Assembly: GCF_000715075.1 (NCBI RefSeq)
Contig: NC_134102.1
Location: 104,978,001 to 105,042,000, forward strand
Length of the DNA: 64,000 nt
Direction: 5' to 3'
DNA from: Nicotiana tabacum
Taxonomy: Eukaryota > Streptophyta > Magnoliopsida > Solanales > Solanaceae
The notes beneath the pieces are model-generated. The model did not search any database and was not told where the DNA came from. It worked only from the letters and a program-made list of their open reading frames with translations. Every line of letters begins with the position of its first letter. Positions within the stretch are counted from its first letter, which is position 1. Shown in pieces: positions 1 to 11,084 of this stretch. The translations under genes and the position numbers were made by a program.

Positions 1-23
1 CTGTATCGTTTTACGGGTAAACA
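1..23 (+). repeat. Terminal end of the Tat 5' LTR
   Basis: The last bases (…ttacgggtaaaca) match the end of the 3' LTR at 9763-9777 (…ttacgggtataca) and close with CA. A primer-binding-like sequence follows after a short gap, as expected at an LTR/internal boundary. Confidence 0.75.
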
Positions 24-26
24 GTT

Positions 27-44
27 TCGCGCCCATCGTGGGGC
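27..44 (+). promoter_or_regulatory. Primer binding site of the Tat element
   Basis: A gcgcccatcgtggggcc-type sequence sits a few bases after the LTR end. It has the form of a sequence complementary to a tRNA 3' end, where minus-strand DNA synthesis is primed. I do not assign the exact tRNA. Confidence 0.6.
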
Positions 45-126
45 CAGACAGTTGTGTAATTAAGGTAGTCCTTGCCTTTTTACTAACGTGTTTTGATTAT
101 TTGTTCTTAGCAAAAAATCACAGAAA

Positions 127-1470
127 ATGGCAGATAATGGTGTTAACAACATACACAATCTTGAGGCCCAAGGAAACCAGCTTCAGCACGAGGATTCAAT
201 TAGTGATACTCGCAATGAGGGGAACGATGCCACGCCGGTCCACGGCAGACGGTACCCGCGACATGTTCGGGAGGTGACTCCTGATGATGCTGATGAGGAG
301 CATGTTGTTGAAGCGATAAGGCACCTGCAGGAGCAATAAGAGGTCATTTTAGGCCATCTCACACGACATGATAAGGTGATGATAGAACTAAAGCAGGCGT
401 TATCGGGTGTTTCCAATATCATAAATGGGCGAGGTCTTGTTCCTTCTGGTGCTCTCGGAAATCAAACAACGTATAGGGTCGACAACAACACCCCAACGAC
501 GAGGTCAGCTTCGATGGGACCGTGGGGAGTGGATCCGTTCATAACAACAAGAGTGATCCCTTCAAAAGCGAACGCTTATGGTTTATGAGGGAAGTGAACA
601 CCCGCATGGATCAAATCCTGGGTGCACCACCAATGCTGAAAGGGACAGACTCAAAGAAGTACAGTCAATTGCCGCACAAATCAAGTGCGACACCAGAATT
701 GATCCCGAAGCGATTTAAAATGCCTGATTGCCAAAATATGATGGGGCTTTGGACCCTCATGAGCATATTACCACATATACAATGGCGGTGAGGGGGAATG
801 ATTTAGCTCTCCACGAGATCGAATCAGTTTTGCTGAAAAACTTCGGAGAGACTCTCACGAGGGGAGCCTTGACAAGGTATTCACGGTTACCCGAGCATTC
901 CATAGATTCCTTTGAGATGCTCGCAGATTATTTTATTAAGTCTCATGTCGGGGCCAGAAAGGTGCAAGCCCGAAAGACCGACATATTCAGAATTGCACAA
1001 GGAGAGTCCGAGTTGCTGCGGGAATTTGTAACCCGATTCTAGAAGGAAAGGATGTTACTCCCGGTTGTTCCGGATGGATGGGCAGCTGAAGCATTCACCA
1101 AGGGTTTGAATCCGAGAAGTTCCAATGCTTCTCGGAAGTTGAAGGAAAGCTTGCTCGAATTCCAAGCGATGACTTGGGAGGATGTTCACAATCGGTACGT
1201 ATCAAAGATAAGGATTGAGGATGATCAACTCGGCTTCCCGGCGTCAGCTAAAGGTCGGGAGAAGAATAAAGAGAAGTCAAAAAATGATTTCGACATACAT
1301 AGACGGTCTTTGAGGGGCCGGTTTTTGCCCTATGAATGGACCGAAGGACACAACAGAGGTTTCCGGACGAAAGACAGGTTCGCTACCGATAGAAGAACTG
1401 ATCGTCGCCGAAGCAACAGATCGCTACAGGACAAGGAAATATCAGGTTCTCGAGATCCTTCCTACCCATG
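127..1470 (+). pseudogene. Tat-lineage gag, broken into several frames
   Basis: Gag forms the nucleocapsid of the cytoplasmic virus-like particle. The N-terminal part begins with ATG at 127 (MADNGVNNI…). The conserved retrotransposon gag domain follows in shifted frames: KYDGALDPHEHITTYTMAV from about 734, then EIESVLLKNFGETL, FEMLADYFIKSHVGARKVQA and, after a TAG at 1040-1042, LPVVPDGWAAEAFTKGLNPR from 1055. The acidic-to-basic C-terminal tail (…IRIEDDQLGFPASAKGREK) runs to 1470. At least two frameshifts and several stops separate these blocks, so no full-length Gag can be made. The spacing between blocks is normal for the family, so damage is by point changes and small indels. Confidence 0.88.
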
Positions 1471-1929
1471 ACTTTCAGAATACAACTTCAAGGTCAGTGT
1501 AGTAAAGTTGGTGTCGGCTATGAGGAATATTAAAGAAGCACGCTTCCCAGAGCCGATGAGGTTCGATCTTATCTAGAGGGATCCTAGTTTATGGTGTGAA
1601 TACCGCAGGACGAATGGCCACCGGACTGGGGACTTCCGACATCTACGTGAAGAGGTGGTGACACTCCTAAAAAATGGCCATCTCAGGGAATTCTTAAGTG
1701 ACCGGGCCAAAAACAATGACGGCTGGAACCGTGATAACACTGAGCCCTCAAAAGCAGGAGAAGATCCCCCGCTCCAGATGATCAATATGATTTTCGAGGG
1801 GGACGAGATTAATGGGATTATCTTCTCGGCAGCAAAAAAAGGAAGGTAACAGTAACCCACAGCAAGAGGCTCCGGAGAGTCGCTGAAGACGACATCACTT
1901 TCACGGAGGAAGATACAGACGGATTGTTG

Positions 1930-3520
1930 CTACCATACAATGACGTATTAGTAATTTTTTTAAATGTATTAGATTTTAAAATCAAACGTGTTCTGTTGGA
2001 TCCAGGGAGTTCAACCAATATTATACAACGAAGGGTATTGGAACAAGCAAAACTTTCCGAAAACATCATTTCGGCCACAAAACTCCTCACCGGGTTCAAC
2101 CTCACAAGTGTGACAACCCGATGAGAGATCCTACAGGCCACTAATGCCGAGGGGGTGATGAAGACGACGCTTTTCGAGATTGTGGAGATGATATGGGTTA
2201 CAACATTATCCTGGGAAGACCGTGACTGTACGAGATGAAAGCTGTACCATCGACGTATTATAAATTGCTGAAATTCCCATCTTTCGAGGGGATTAAATAG
2301 ATAAAAGGCGACCAACTGGCGGCAAGGGAGATGAATGTGATTTTGGTCTCCAGTAGAAAAGGTAAGGAGCATGTGGCATAGCTATTACAGGAACTGACGC
2401 ATGCTCCCGAATCAAGTGAAGTCAACCAGAGGGAAGAGGCGTCAGAATCTTATCAGGTGCCAAGATATTTCCATGTACCAGAAGAGACGGACGCAATGAA
2501 GTTCACAGCGGAAGATCTTGAGCAAGTCGCATTGTTTGAAAGTTCTTGGAAAGGAAATTCCACTTGGGAACAGGACTGCACTCGGAGCTCAGGTCTGGAT
2601 TTATTAAATTTCTTAAATTTAATGCCGATTGTTTTGTATGGTCACATGTATATATGATAGGTATCCAGACGGAAGTGGTCGTACACAAGCTAAGCTTAGA
2701 TCCCAGTATCTCTCCAGTAAGACAAAAGAAACGTCCTATTGCCGAGGCTAGAAATAAATTCGTCAAAGAAGAGGTAACTCTCCTACTTGATATCGATTCG
2801 ATTCGAGAGGTAAAGTATCCGGACTGTCTAGCTAATGTAGTAGTAGTTCCTATGAAGAACAATAAATTTTGTATGTGTGTAGACTATAAGGACATGAATA
2901 AGGCATCCCCAAAGGACTCGTTTCACTGCCAAACATCGATCAAATGATTGATGCAACGGTTGCGCACGAGTTAATGAGTTTCCTCTATGCTTATTCCGGG
3001 TACAACCAAATTAAGATGAACCCGGAGGATCTGGAAAAAACTTCGTTCATAACAAATTTCGGCATATATTGCTCTAATATGATGTCTTTTGGGCTAAAGA
3101 AAGCCGGAGCCACTTATTAGCGGATCGTAAACAAGATGTTTGAAAAACAGATAGGGAACACCATGGAAGTTTATATAGATGATATGCTTGTTAATCTTTG
3201 AACGAAAGTGACCATCTTAAGCACTTGAAAGAAACATTTGACATCCTAAGGAAGCATAACATGAAGCTTAACCCCGAGAAGTGCACATTCGGGGTCAGCT
3301 CCGACAAGTTCCTAGGATTTCTGGTGTCACAAAGGGGGATTGAGGTAAACCCCAATAAAATAAAAGCCATAGAATACATCCCAAACCATCTATCAAGCGT
3401 AAAAGAAGTTCAAAGGCTCACAGGGAGATTGGCCGCTTTGAGAAGGTTCATTTACCGGCCATCAGAGAAGTGTCATTGTTTCTTTGTGCTACTAAAAAGA
3501 AGAACGACTTCTAAATAACC
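1930..3520 (+). pseudogene. Tat pol: aspartic protease and reverse transcriptase, disrupted
   Basis: The protease is recognised by LLDPGSSTNII (about 1995-2025), the D-S/T-G-type active site of retrotransposon proteases, followed by the usual LLTGFN segment. The reverse transcriptase starts near 2690 with the entry strand SLDPSISPVRQKKR. It continues with CVDYKDMNKASPKD (2878-2920), a frameshifted DLRSGY-equivalent segment near 2980 and the catalytic YIDDM at about 3172-3186. The thumb region follows (HLKHLKETFDILRKHNMKL, NPEKCTFGVSSDKFLGFLVS). Stops and frame changes occur near 2947, 3118 and 3200. The YIDD residues remain, but the protein could not be made in one piece. Confidence 0.88.
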
Positions 3521-3538
3521 CCAGAATGCCAACAGGCT

Positions 3539-4431
3539 TTGAGGGATTTGAAAAGGTACTTGTCAAGCCCTCCGTTACAATCAAAGCCGGAGGATGACGA
3601 AAAATTATTAATCTACCTAGCATTCTCAGAAGTAGCGGTAAGCGCCATTTTAGTATGTGAGGACGAAAGTACGCAATCTCCCATCTATTACGTTAGTAGA
3701 ATTTTAATGGGAATAGAAACTCGCTACCCGCATTTTGTGAAGCTGGCCTTAGCTCTCGTAGTCGCCACTAGAAAGATAAGGTCTTACTTCTAATGTCACC
3801 CGATAGTTGTGGTGACCACCTTTCCCCTGCGGAATATCCTTCATAAGCCCGAACTTTCGGGTAGGCTAGCCAAATGAGACATCGAAATGAGTGAATTTGA
3901 CATAGAATATAAACCTAGGACTGTGATTAAGTCACAGGTTTTGGCCAACTTTGTGGCCAATTTTAGTACGGGATTACTGCCTCTGGAAACCAAAGAAGCA
4001 GTGATGGTGTCAGAATCAACATTAGGAGTTTGGACCCTATTTAGGACGGATATTCCAACATTTTGGCTCGGCATAGTATCAACCACACCTTCGGGAGAAA
4101 CCCTAAGGCATACCATAAGAACGGTCCCTTTGACTAACAACGAAGCAGAGTATAAAGCTTTGATTGCAGGACTCGAATTAGCCCGGGGACTAGATTCTGA
4201 GGTCATAGAAATCCAACGCGACTCCCACCTAGTGGTAAATCGTGTCCACAGGATCTTCGAAGCCAAATAGAAGAGCATACAACAATACGTAGTTAAGGTC
4301 CATGATCTGCTTGCTCGATTCGGGGAGTGGTCGATTACGCACATCCCGAGGGAAGAAAACATGAAAGCGGGCGCATTAGCTGACTTAGGCTCGTCAACGG
4401 AAATAAAGGGATCAGATTCCAGTATTGTAGT
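3539..4431 (+). pseudogene. Tat RNase H followed by second (archaic) RNase H domain, disrupted
   Basis: The first RNase H spans about 3539-3880: IYLAFSEVAVSAILV, then YYVSRILMGIETRYPHFVKLALALV. A linker SEFDIEYKPRTVIKSQVLANF leads into a second RNase H-like domain at 3990-4420 with WTLF…, NNEAEYKALIAGLELAR, a D-SHLVVNRV strand and, after a stop at 4268-4270, WSITHIPREENMKAGALADL. This second domain is diagnostic of Tat-type elements. The reading frame is interrupted by stops at 3791 and 4268 and then by the solo LTR inserted at 4432. Confidence 0.85.
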
Positions 4432-5751
4432 TGATGGTAGGCTATAACCTCATATTTTAGTCACTTATTCCACTCTAATTTACAACATTTTATTCGTTTT
4501 GAGCTATAATTGATAGTGTTTTGCACTTATTATGTGTTTTATGCCTCGTAGAAGTGATAATGAGCTATGTAGATGTTACAGAATGAATTTGAGCTATTTG
4601 GATCTTTGAAATCTGAGTAAAAGCCCAAGGGATTAAGCCGGAATCGCGTTCGAGGGTCGAAAACCACATCTGGATATAAAAAAGCGAGGAAAATTTTATA
4701 CTCTGAGAAATCCTCACTGCCGCGATGCGCGGGGCGCCGCACTTTTGCATATCTCCGCTGCCTATCAGAATCAACTCTATGGATTTTACCACTAATGCCT
4801 CACATGGTGCGTCACCCCATGCGGCGCCTATGAATTATTTACGTAGTATTTTTCCTATTTCGGCTAGGAGAAGGTGATTTCGTCTAGGCCCGACCCTACT
4901 TGGTATAAATACATAGAAAATGGTATTTCCTGGACTTTTGACATATTGGAGACCTAAGGAGGCTAAGGAGGAGTTGGAGAAGCAAAAGCACAAGGATTTC
5001 ATCATTCCTTCCTCACTTAAGACCCGAGTTTGGATTGAATTTATGTTTTCCTATACTTTAACTTTATTTGTGATGAACTGCTCCATATAGATGGAGTAGT
5101 TCTATTTAGGGTTTGATGGATTTGGTGTATTGATGATTGTTTGTGGATTATAACTCTATTTTTATGTATTGAAGCATTTTTGGATGATTTAATTGTTGCA
5201 TCTATACTCACTAGTTCATGTAATCAAGAGAGGCCTAACTTGTTGGTTGAGTTCATTAATTCTTCTTATTAATCAAAAGAGGCTAGTTGAATCATAGATT
5301 AAACTTAGACCAATCCACTAAGCGTTCTTGCATATCTTCACGTGCTTAAATTGATTTATCTCGTGAGGTTAAGACTTAATCGAGAGAGGAGTTTTTGTTG
5401 AACGTTTGAACTAATAATTGAGTGAATTCGAGAGACTCACTTAAACATTAGAAGTGAAGTATCTATAGTTAGATCCCAAACAATTATCTTGCACCTATCT
5501 ATCAACCCATATTTTTCTCCTGTTGATAACTTCCTTGCTTACCTTTGTTGTGATAGTAATTAGTCAATAGCTTTATATTCTTAGTTAATTTTAGTTATTA
5601 ATCATATAAATCTCAATTGTTGATTCTCCTGGATAGCAATCAAGCTAAAAACTACAAAAATACTACTTAACTCTAATTCTTATGGATATAATATTATACT
5701 ATACTATCTTTGACTAGCGAGTATAATTAAAGTGGTGTTTCGAGATCGTCA
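4432..5751 (+). mobile_element. Solo LTR (1320 bp) nested in Tat pol, perfect 5-bp TSD
   Basis: The insert begins TGATGGTAGG and ends GAGATCGTCA (5'-TG…CA-3'). It is flanked by GTAGT at 4427-4431 and GTAGT at 5752-5756. Removing insert plus one GTAGT restores an uninterrupted pol frame (…SIVVQLMHSV…), which is the usual sequence of this element at the RNase H/integrase linker. No internal region remains, so recombination between two LTRs is the simplest origin. The opening and 1.3-kb length resemble Athila-type LTRs. A CpG-rich, self-complementary stretch lies at about 4720-4830 (ccgcgatgcgcgg, gcgccgc, gcggcgcc). Confidence 0.9.
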
Positions 5752-5756
5752 GTAGT

Positions 5757-6375
5757 ACAGCTCATGCACTCGGTTCTGGATGAAGATAGCTACTATGAGG
5801 TAAATACGACTAATTTGTTCTGGGACCGGAGGAATGAGATCATTCATTGTCTCAAACACGGGAAGTTTCCCGAAGACCCCAAGACATCCCGGGGTGCTAC
5901 GCACCAAAATAGCAGGATATACCTTCAAAGGAGGCCAATTGTACATGAAATCTTTCCAAGGCCCGCTGACCCGATGCTAAGGAGCCTCCGAAACTAATTA
6001 TGTTATGCGAGAAGTCCACGAAGAGATATGTGGAAATCATTCGGGCGCAGACTCCTTAATACTAAAATTGGTAAGGGCAGGATACTATTGACCCTGAATG
6101 GAACAAGACGCCAAATCTTTCGTACAAAAATGCGATAAGTGTCAACGCTACGCATCACTGGTACATCAACCAGCAGAACCATTGCACTCATTTTTGTCTC
6201 CATGGTCGTTCATGAAGTGAGGAATAGATATCGTCGGACCACTGCCGCCGACCCCTGGTAAGGTAAGATTTCTTTTGATTTTAACTGACTATTTTTCTAA
6301 GTGGGTTGAAGCAGGTTCTTATCAGAAGATAGGCGAACGTGAGGTGGTGGATTTCTTATCAAAGGTCACCCGACC
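5757..6375 (+). pseudogene. Tat integrase, truncated after the first catalytic Asp
   Basis: The linker and zinc-binding part are visible: VHEEICGNHSGADSLILKLVRAGYYW and then CDKCQRYA (6130-6153) supply the H-H-C-C ligands. The core begins IDIVGPLPPTPGKVRFLLIL (6224-6283), containing the first catalytic Asp, followed by DYFSKWVEA. Homology stops near 6375. The second Asp and the Glu of the D,D-35-E core are not present, so a deletion has removed most of the catalytic core. In-frame stops also occur (for example after YYWP and before GIDIVGP). Confidence 0.85.
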
Positions 6376-7165
6376 GCTCACAAGTGCAAACCACTAGGAG
6401 ATTGTTAGATAGTCTTTGGCTCGATAGCATAAATTCCTAAGGGGATGTGAAGTTTGTTACCGAACTGAAGATTATCTAGCAGTTCATTAGTGGAGTCTTC
6501 TAAGGCGCAAAACTTCCAATGTTCAAATTTGCATTTTTCGCATTCGAATAATAGGGGGAATGATATGAGGATATGACAACAATGACTGCCACGTCGATCA
6601 GAATACAAAAACCCGGAAACATAGTTGTATCATTGGAATCGAAGACTGCGCCGCCAGCCCCGTAGAAATAAGTTGTACAAGTTAGCCACAAAAAATGGCA
6701 ATTTCTTTTTAGCAAAACGAATATTATGTGCTTTTTTGAAAATGAAAGGAATAAAGTAATGTCCTTTTATTTCTATGTTTCTTGTCTGAACGATGAATTA
6801 TTTTTTTCATTTGAAAGTTAAATAAGTACTTCAAATGCTAGTGTCGTAATGAACAGGAGACGTCCTCTTCAACAGCATCGTAAACATAAGTGGGCACTTT
6901 CTTATGAAAATCCTCACGATAAAGGGTTGATTTCGGAAGAACTTGTGCCCGAAGTCCAAATGCTTTTAGGGAAATGCATAATCAAACGCAAATAGTAAAA
7001 CTTGCGCAAAACACTTAAGCAAGAAAGAACGCAAAGATTAAAACTTGCATAAATGTTCCAACAAAAGAATGCAGAAAGAGCAAAGAAACACTTGATTAAA
7101 AGATTTTTTTATTCACAATAAATGTTCCAAAATGGCACAAGAACAAAAGTTGGGAAAAGAAATGA
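6376..7165 (+). other. Non-coding 3' internal region of the Tat element
   Basis: About 790 bases lie between the truncated integrase and the antisense ORF. I see no conserved domain on either strand. The sequence becomes A-rich towards 7080. It probably combines the deletion scar in integrase with the untranslated spacer normally found here. Confidence 0.5.
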
Positions 7166-7169
7166 AAAG

Positions 7170-8930
7170 CTAAGCTGCTGCATCTCCGGAACCCGGAGGA
7201 AGAGAAACATTCGCGGCCCTAGGGGAAGTGTATAGATCTGCCGCAGGTTCGATATCTTGATCCTCATCATTTTGGACCTCAAAATCTTTGCCTTCCGGTT
7301 TCTCTTCAGTTCCCAAGGATTCAAAACCGGAATTGGATGCATCGGGCCTGGCCTGGAGACCCCCTTTTAGCAGCTGACTCCAGCTCACGGGCTTTAGCAC
7401 TTTTGGCATCAAAGCCAATGACACCTGCTTTAGCCTCCTCCAAGATTTTTCTCCTTATATTGTACATAACATATGTTATTTCAACAACAAGAGAAGTCGT
7501 TCGGCGCTTGAGTTCTTCTTTTAGATGGTCAACCTCTACAGAAAGATTTTCACGCATGGATATAACGGACTTGAGGCTAACGTCGAGTTCACGGACGGTT
7601 GAGCCGAAAAGTCTATTATGGTCAATGGTCTTCTTATACTTCTCTTCCAATTAGGCATTTTTTTCTCGTCAGCAACAAGCTCTTCAGTTTTGGAGTTCAA
7701 GGCTTCCTCCAAATTATTTAACTTTTCAGCAGAGGCAACCTCGCGATCGGATGCTGCAAGAACGACACTATGGACTTCAGCCCATTTGTCCCTAGCCTCT
7801 TGAAATTGAACCCTCAGTAGGGCGATCTCTTGGCTAAGGGTCTCTACCTCTTGTTCGCTCTGCTGCAAACGAGCCTCCAACATAATAGCCTCAGCAGTTT
7901 TGGCTTCCAGTTTTGAGAGGTGAATAGCAGTTTGGTCCCGCTCGATCAAAGGTTGATCCCACTAGGAGGTAAGTTCCTCATTTTCCCTAATCAACCTTTG
8001 GAGGCCCTCGAAAGCAAGGAAATCGACCTGCGAAACAAGAAAGGCAAACTCAAAATACTACTAAATCAAATACAGAAGAAATGACAAAGGAAATGAAGAG
8101 TATACCGCTGTGGCGTTGTGCATAGCATTGTTTAACATGTACTATTGAGAGAGAGAGCCTTTATATTTTCCTAATCTTTTTCTGAAGCCAAAAGCTTCAA
8201 AAGGTTAGCAAGGTTCACCGACAAGGAAAGCAAATTGTATCCGGTAAAGACCGAGAGAGTAACTCTCCTCCTCCTTTGCAGATCTTCTGAGGAGGCAGCA
8301 TAACTTTGGCCCAAATTCCCATAAACTAGGGACTGGGGAAGAGAAACATCCTCTTCTCGGACAGATGCGGCCGGTGGAGATGATGTAGCAGTTGCTAGTA
8401 GAAGAGTTGGTGAAAAAGGAGATGAAGCTGATGGCGTTGAAGGGTGAGAAGCAGCTTCAGCAAACGCAGTGCTAGTTGTTGGTTGCTTGGCAACCAAAGG
8501 CGGCAGGGACCCAATACTCAGCCCCACAATAGCGGGCGCATCCACAAGGATCCGGAAACGGGAGTTGGCATTTTCCACTATCTCAAACTCCCCCCCAGAG
8601 ATCCTAGGCATCATCCTCGGTTGGTGTAACTAACTCAATAGATTGAGCATTCTGTTGAGTTGAGGAAGGCCGTCGTCTTCTGTGTAGAGAAGCCCCCTCC
8701 TCGCTGGCTTCTCCATTATCACCAATCATCACAGTATCTATGGCCATCCTGGGCGAAGGGCTCGTTACTACGACTTCCGAAGATGACTCGGGGGTAGCAT
8801 TCTTCACTTTTCCCTTGGCCGCGGAGGAACACCTTATTTTTGGTTGCTTGTTCTCCGGCTGGGGAATCCGAGAAGAAGCACTCTCACCAGAAGCAGGCCC
8901 GAAGATGCCTGTCTGTGAAAATGCCTTCTG
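7170..8930 (-). pseudogene. Spliced antisense extra ORF of the Tat element (coiled-coil protein), broken
   Basis: Read on the minus strand from about 8930 to 7170. The N-terminal part is Ser/Pro-rich with a basic patch (RRRRPSSTQQN near 8660). A conserved block follows (VSLPQSLVYGNL, YNLLSLSVNLANLLKLLA). A canonical intron lies at about 8107-8026 (donor gcg|gtatac, acceptor ttcgcag|gtcgat). Splicing gives …NNAMHNATAVDFLAFEGLQ…. The C-terminal half is a long heptad-rich coiled coil (EARLQQSEQEVETLSQEIAL, LNNLEEALNSKTEELV) ending …PPGSGDAAA. The protein family is a known extra ORF of Tat elements; its function is unknown. Stops at about 8171, 7965 and in the coiled coil show it is dead. The start codon is not resolved. 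Confidence 0.7.
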
Positions 8931-9169
8931 AATGAAGAGAGTATGAGAGAGTTTGGAGAATTATGAGATGTGAATAAAGGAGATTGATGTGTATAAGTAA
9001 AGGTTTAGGCGGCTAAAATCGTGGCTATAATTACCTCGATAGCTGGAAAAAGTTATGCTGAATCGTGGGATGACACGTGTTTGGGGCATTAAATGCGGAG
9101 AGAGTGCGTCAGTAAAATTCTCGCCAAAAAGAACATTTCTACCAACTTCCTGCTGACACAAAGTTATGC

Positions 9170-9189
9170 CACCGGAAAGGGGAACTATC
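9170..9189 (+). promoter_or_regulatory. Polypurine tract of the Tat element
   Basis: A purine run (ccggaaaggggaa) lies directly before the 3' LTR. This is where plus-strand DNA synthesis is primed. Confidence 0.6.
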
Positions 9190-9777
9190 TGTATAGGGTA
9201 AAATATGTTATATTAAATGATCTCATAAGGAAGTGACACGTGGAGCTGAAGGCAGGGGATATCTTAAACCGAAGGCAACTATTCCGTCTGTTACCAGAAA
9301 GAATGATACTCATAAAGATGAAATAAATGCCTGCAACCCGGTAGCATTTAATGAAGGATATTCTACAACATTTAGTACACTGCCCGTTACAAAGAATATG
9401 ACATTCATGCCCGCCGTTACACATTCTTCAATGGCCCTCACAATTGATATTAAAGAAGGGCTTGATCCTAGGACCTTGTTCCCTAAGTGCAACTATAAAT
9501 AGTGAGCTCTATTATCATTGTAAGGGACAAGAATTTTCAAGCAAACTTGCGTAACACTCTATTCAAAGCTTAATATAATTTTATCTTCTTGCTTTTTGAT
9601 TTCATTGTTGTAGCGCCCAGAAGCCTTGCTCCCGTAACTACTATTTTTGCTATTTCGTCTCCATCTTAAGGCTAAGTATTGCATATTTATCTAATTCTTC
9701 TATTATCTTAGGATCAAATTAATTCACTTGTCTAGAAACCATGTATAAATTCAACTATATTGATTTACGGGTATACA
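9190..9777 (+). repeat. 3' LTR of the Tat element (588 bp)
   Basis: Starts TGTATAGGGT after the polypurine tract and ends GGGTATACA, matching the end of the 5' LTR at the window start. A TATA-like aactataaatag at 9490-9500 followed by gagctc is a plausible core promoter inside the LTR. Confidence 0.8.
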
Positions 9778-9827
9778 TGTTTGTTTTTCCCTCTTATTCG
9801 ACGCATAAGAAATGACTTCGCTACAAC

Positions 9828-10117
9828 ACAATAACTATAACATACCTAGTATAATCCTCCAAGTGAAATTTATGAAGGGTAGTGTGTACACATATCTTAC
9901 CCCTATCTTCTGGAGGTAGAAAGGTTATTTCTGAAGACACTCAGCTCAAGGATAAAATGAATAGGAGCAGTATAAGCAGTGATATAGTAAAAGAACTTAA
10001 GCGAAAGAAAACACCGGTAAAAATATAACTCCACGAAAAAAATACAAGGCTAATACTACTGCCACGGGTATGGCAAAGGAATACTCGACTACCTTAATAT
10101 TAGACTTTCACACCCTT
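9828..10117 (-). mobile_element. 3' tail of an RTE-type LINE (minus strand), left part
   Basis: On the minus strand this is the familiar Solanaceae LINE tail with gagtgtcttcagaaataacc, a gtaagatatgtgtacacac block and a TTG-rich end at about 9830. Similar sequence occurs in Au-type SINEs, which share their 3' end with RTE LINEs. The right-hand continuation is at 15012-15600: joining 10117 to 15012 restores a continuous tail (…ttcacaccctcctataaagg…). LTR A was therefore inserted into this LINE. Confidence 0.65.
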
Positions 10118-10828
10118 TGTAACGACCCGATCGGTCGTTTTATGTAATTGCACCACGTTACCCATTTTATTGCTTCAAATATGTGAGTTTATTCTTTTAG
10201 GACTTGCGACGTTGATTAGTTTCGTTCCGGGAGGCTTCCGGCATGATTTGGACCCTTGATTCTAGACTTAGAAGCTTTAATTTGAAAATGTTGACCAAAC
10301 TTTGACTTTCTTAAAAACGACCCCAAAATTGTGTTTTTATGACTCCGATAGCTTCGTATCGTAATTTCGGACTTGGACGTATGCCTGAAATTGATTTTGG
10401 AAGTCCAAAAGTTGATTTGTGTTAATTTGCCAAAATTTGACAATTTTAAGTTGAAAAGTTTAACCGTATGTTGACTTTTAGCTATTGAACTCAAAAATTA
10501 ATTTTGGGATATGGAATAGGTCCGTTATGGCATTTAGAACTTGTCTGTAAAATTTGGCGTCATTCAGAGTTAAATTGAATGGAATCGGACGCGTAGTTGT
10601 AATTTTAGAAGTTCTTGAAATTCTCTTCGAAAATCATGCATTTTAGAGTCCAATTCATAGTTTTAGCTGTTATTTTTGTGTTTTGATCGCACGAGCGAGT
10701 TCGCATGATATTTTTAGACTTGTGTGGATGTTTGGTTTGGAGTCCCGAGGGCTCGGGTGAGTTTTGGATGCTTAGCTGAGTGTAGTTGGAATCAAAAGAG
10801 TTGCTGGTTTCTGCATAGGCCTCAGATC

Positions 10829-11084
10829 TCGCAATTGCGAGGTTTGAGTTCGTATTTGCGAAGTTGAGCCAATCCTGCTGGGTTCGCATTTGCGAACCCA
10901 GTGTTCGCATTTGCGAAGTGTGCTGGGAATGAGCTAGTTCGCATTTGCTATCGCTTTGGTCGCAATTGCGAAGGTCCATTGTTCGCAATTGTGATGATCG
11001 CAGATATGGGAGGGTCTTCGCATTTGCGAGAGAATCTTCACATTTGCGGGGTTCGCAAATGAGAACCCCAGGTCGCAAATGCGA
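10829..11084. repeat. Array of 11 TTCGCAWWTGCGAA-type palindromes in LTR A
   Basis: Near-copies of a 12-14 bp self-complementary motif start at about 10829, 10849, 10883, 10904, 10938, 10960, 10982, 11017, 11037, 11052 and 11073. The A/T centre varies (aatt, attt, aaat) while the CGC…GCG arms are kept. Spacing is irregular (15-35 bp). The array ends about 10 bp before a TATA-like sequence. Confidence 0.85.

Larger units (their letters stand above)
1..9777 (+). mobile_element. Ty3/gypsy Tat-lineage LTR retrotransposon, degenerate, 5' LTR cut by window edge
   Basis: The order seen is LTR end, PBS, gag, protease, reverse transcriptase, RNase H, a second (archaic-type) RNase H, integrase, an antisense extra ORF, polypurine tract and 3' LTR. 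A second RNase H before integrase and an extra ORF between pol and the 3' LTR are known marks of the Tat lineage (Tat/Ogre/Retand). Every reading frame carries stops or frameshifts and the integrase core is deleted, so the copy is non-autonomous. A solo LTR of another family is nested at 4432-5751. The target duplication cannot be checked because the left LTR lies outside the window. Confidence 0.88.

Noticed and set aside
9828..10117. Independent Au-type SINE
   Set aside because: The sequence continues into LINE tail and coding sequence at 15012, so it is better read as the LINE's own 3' end.
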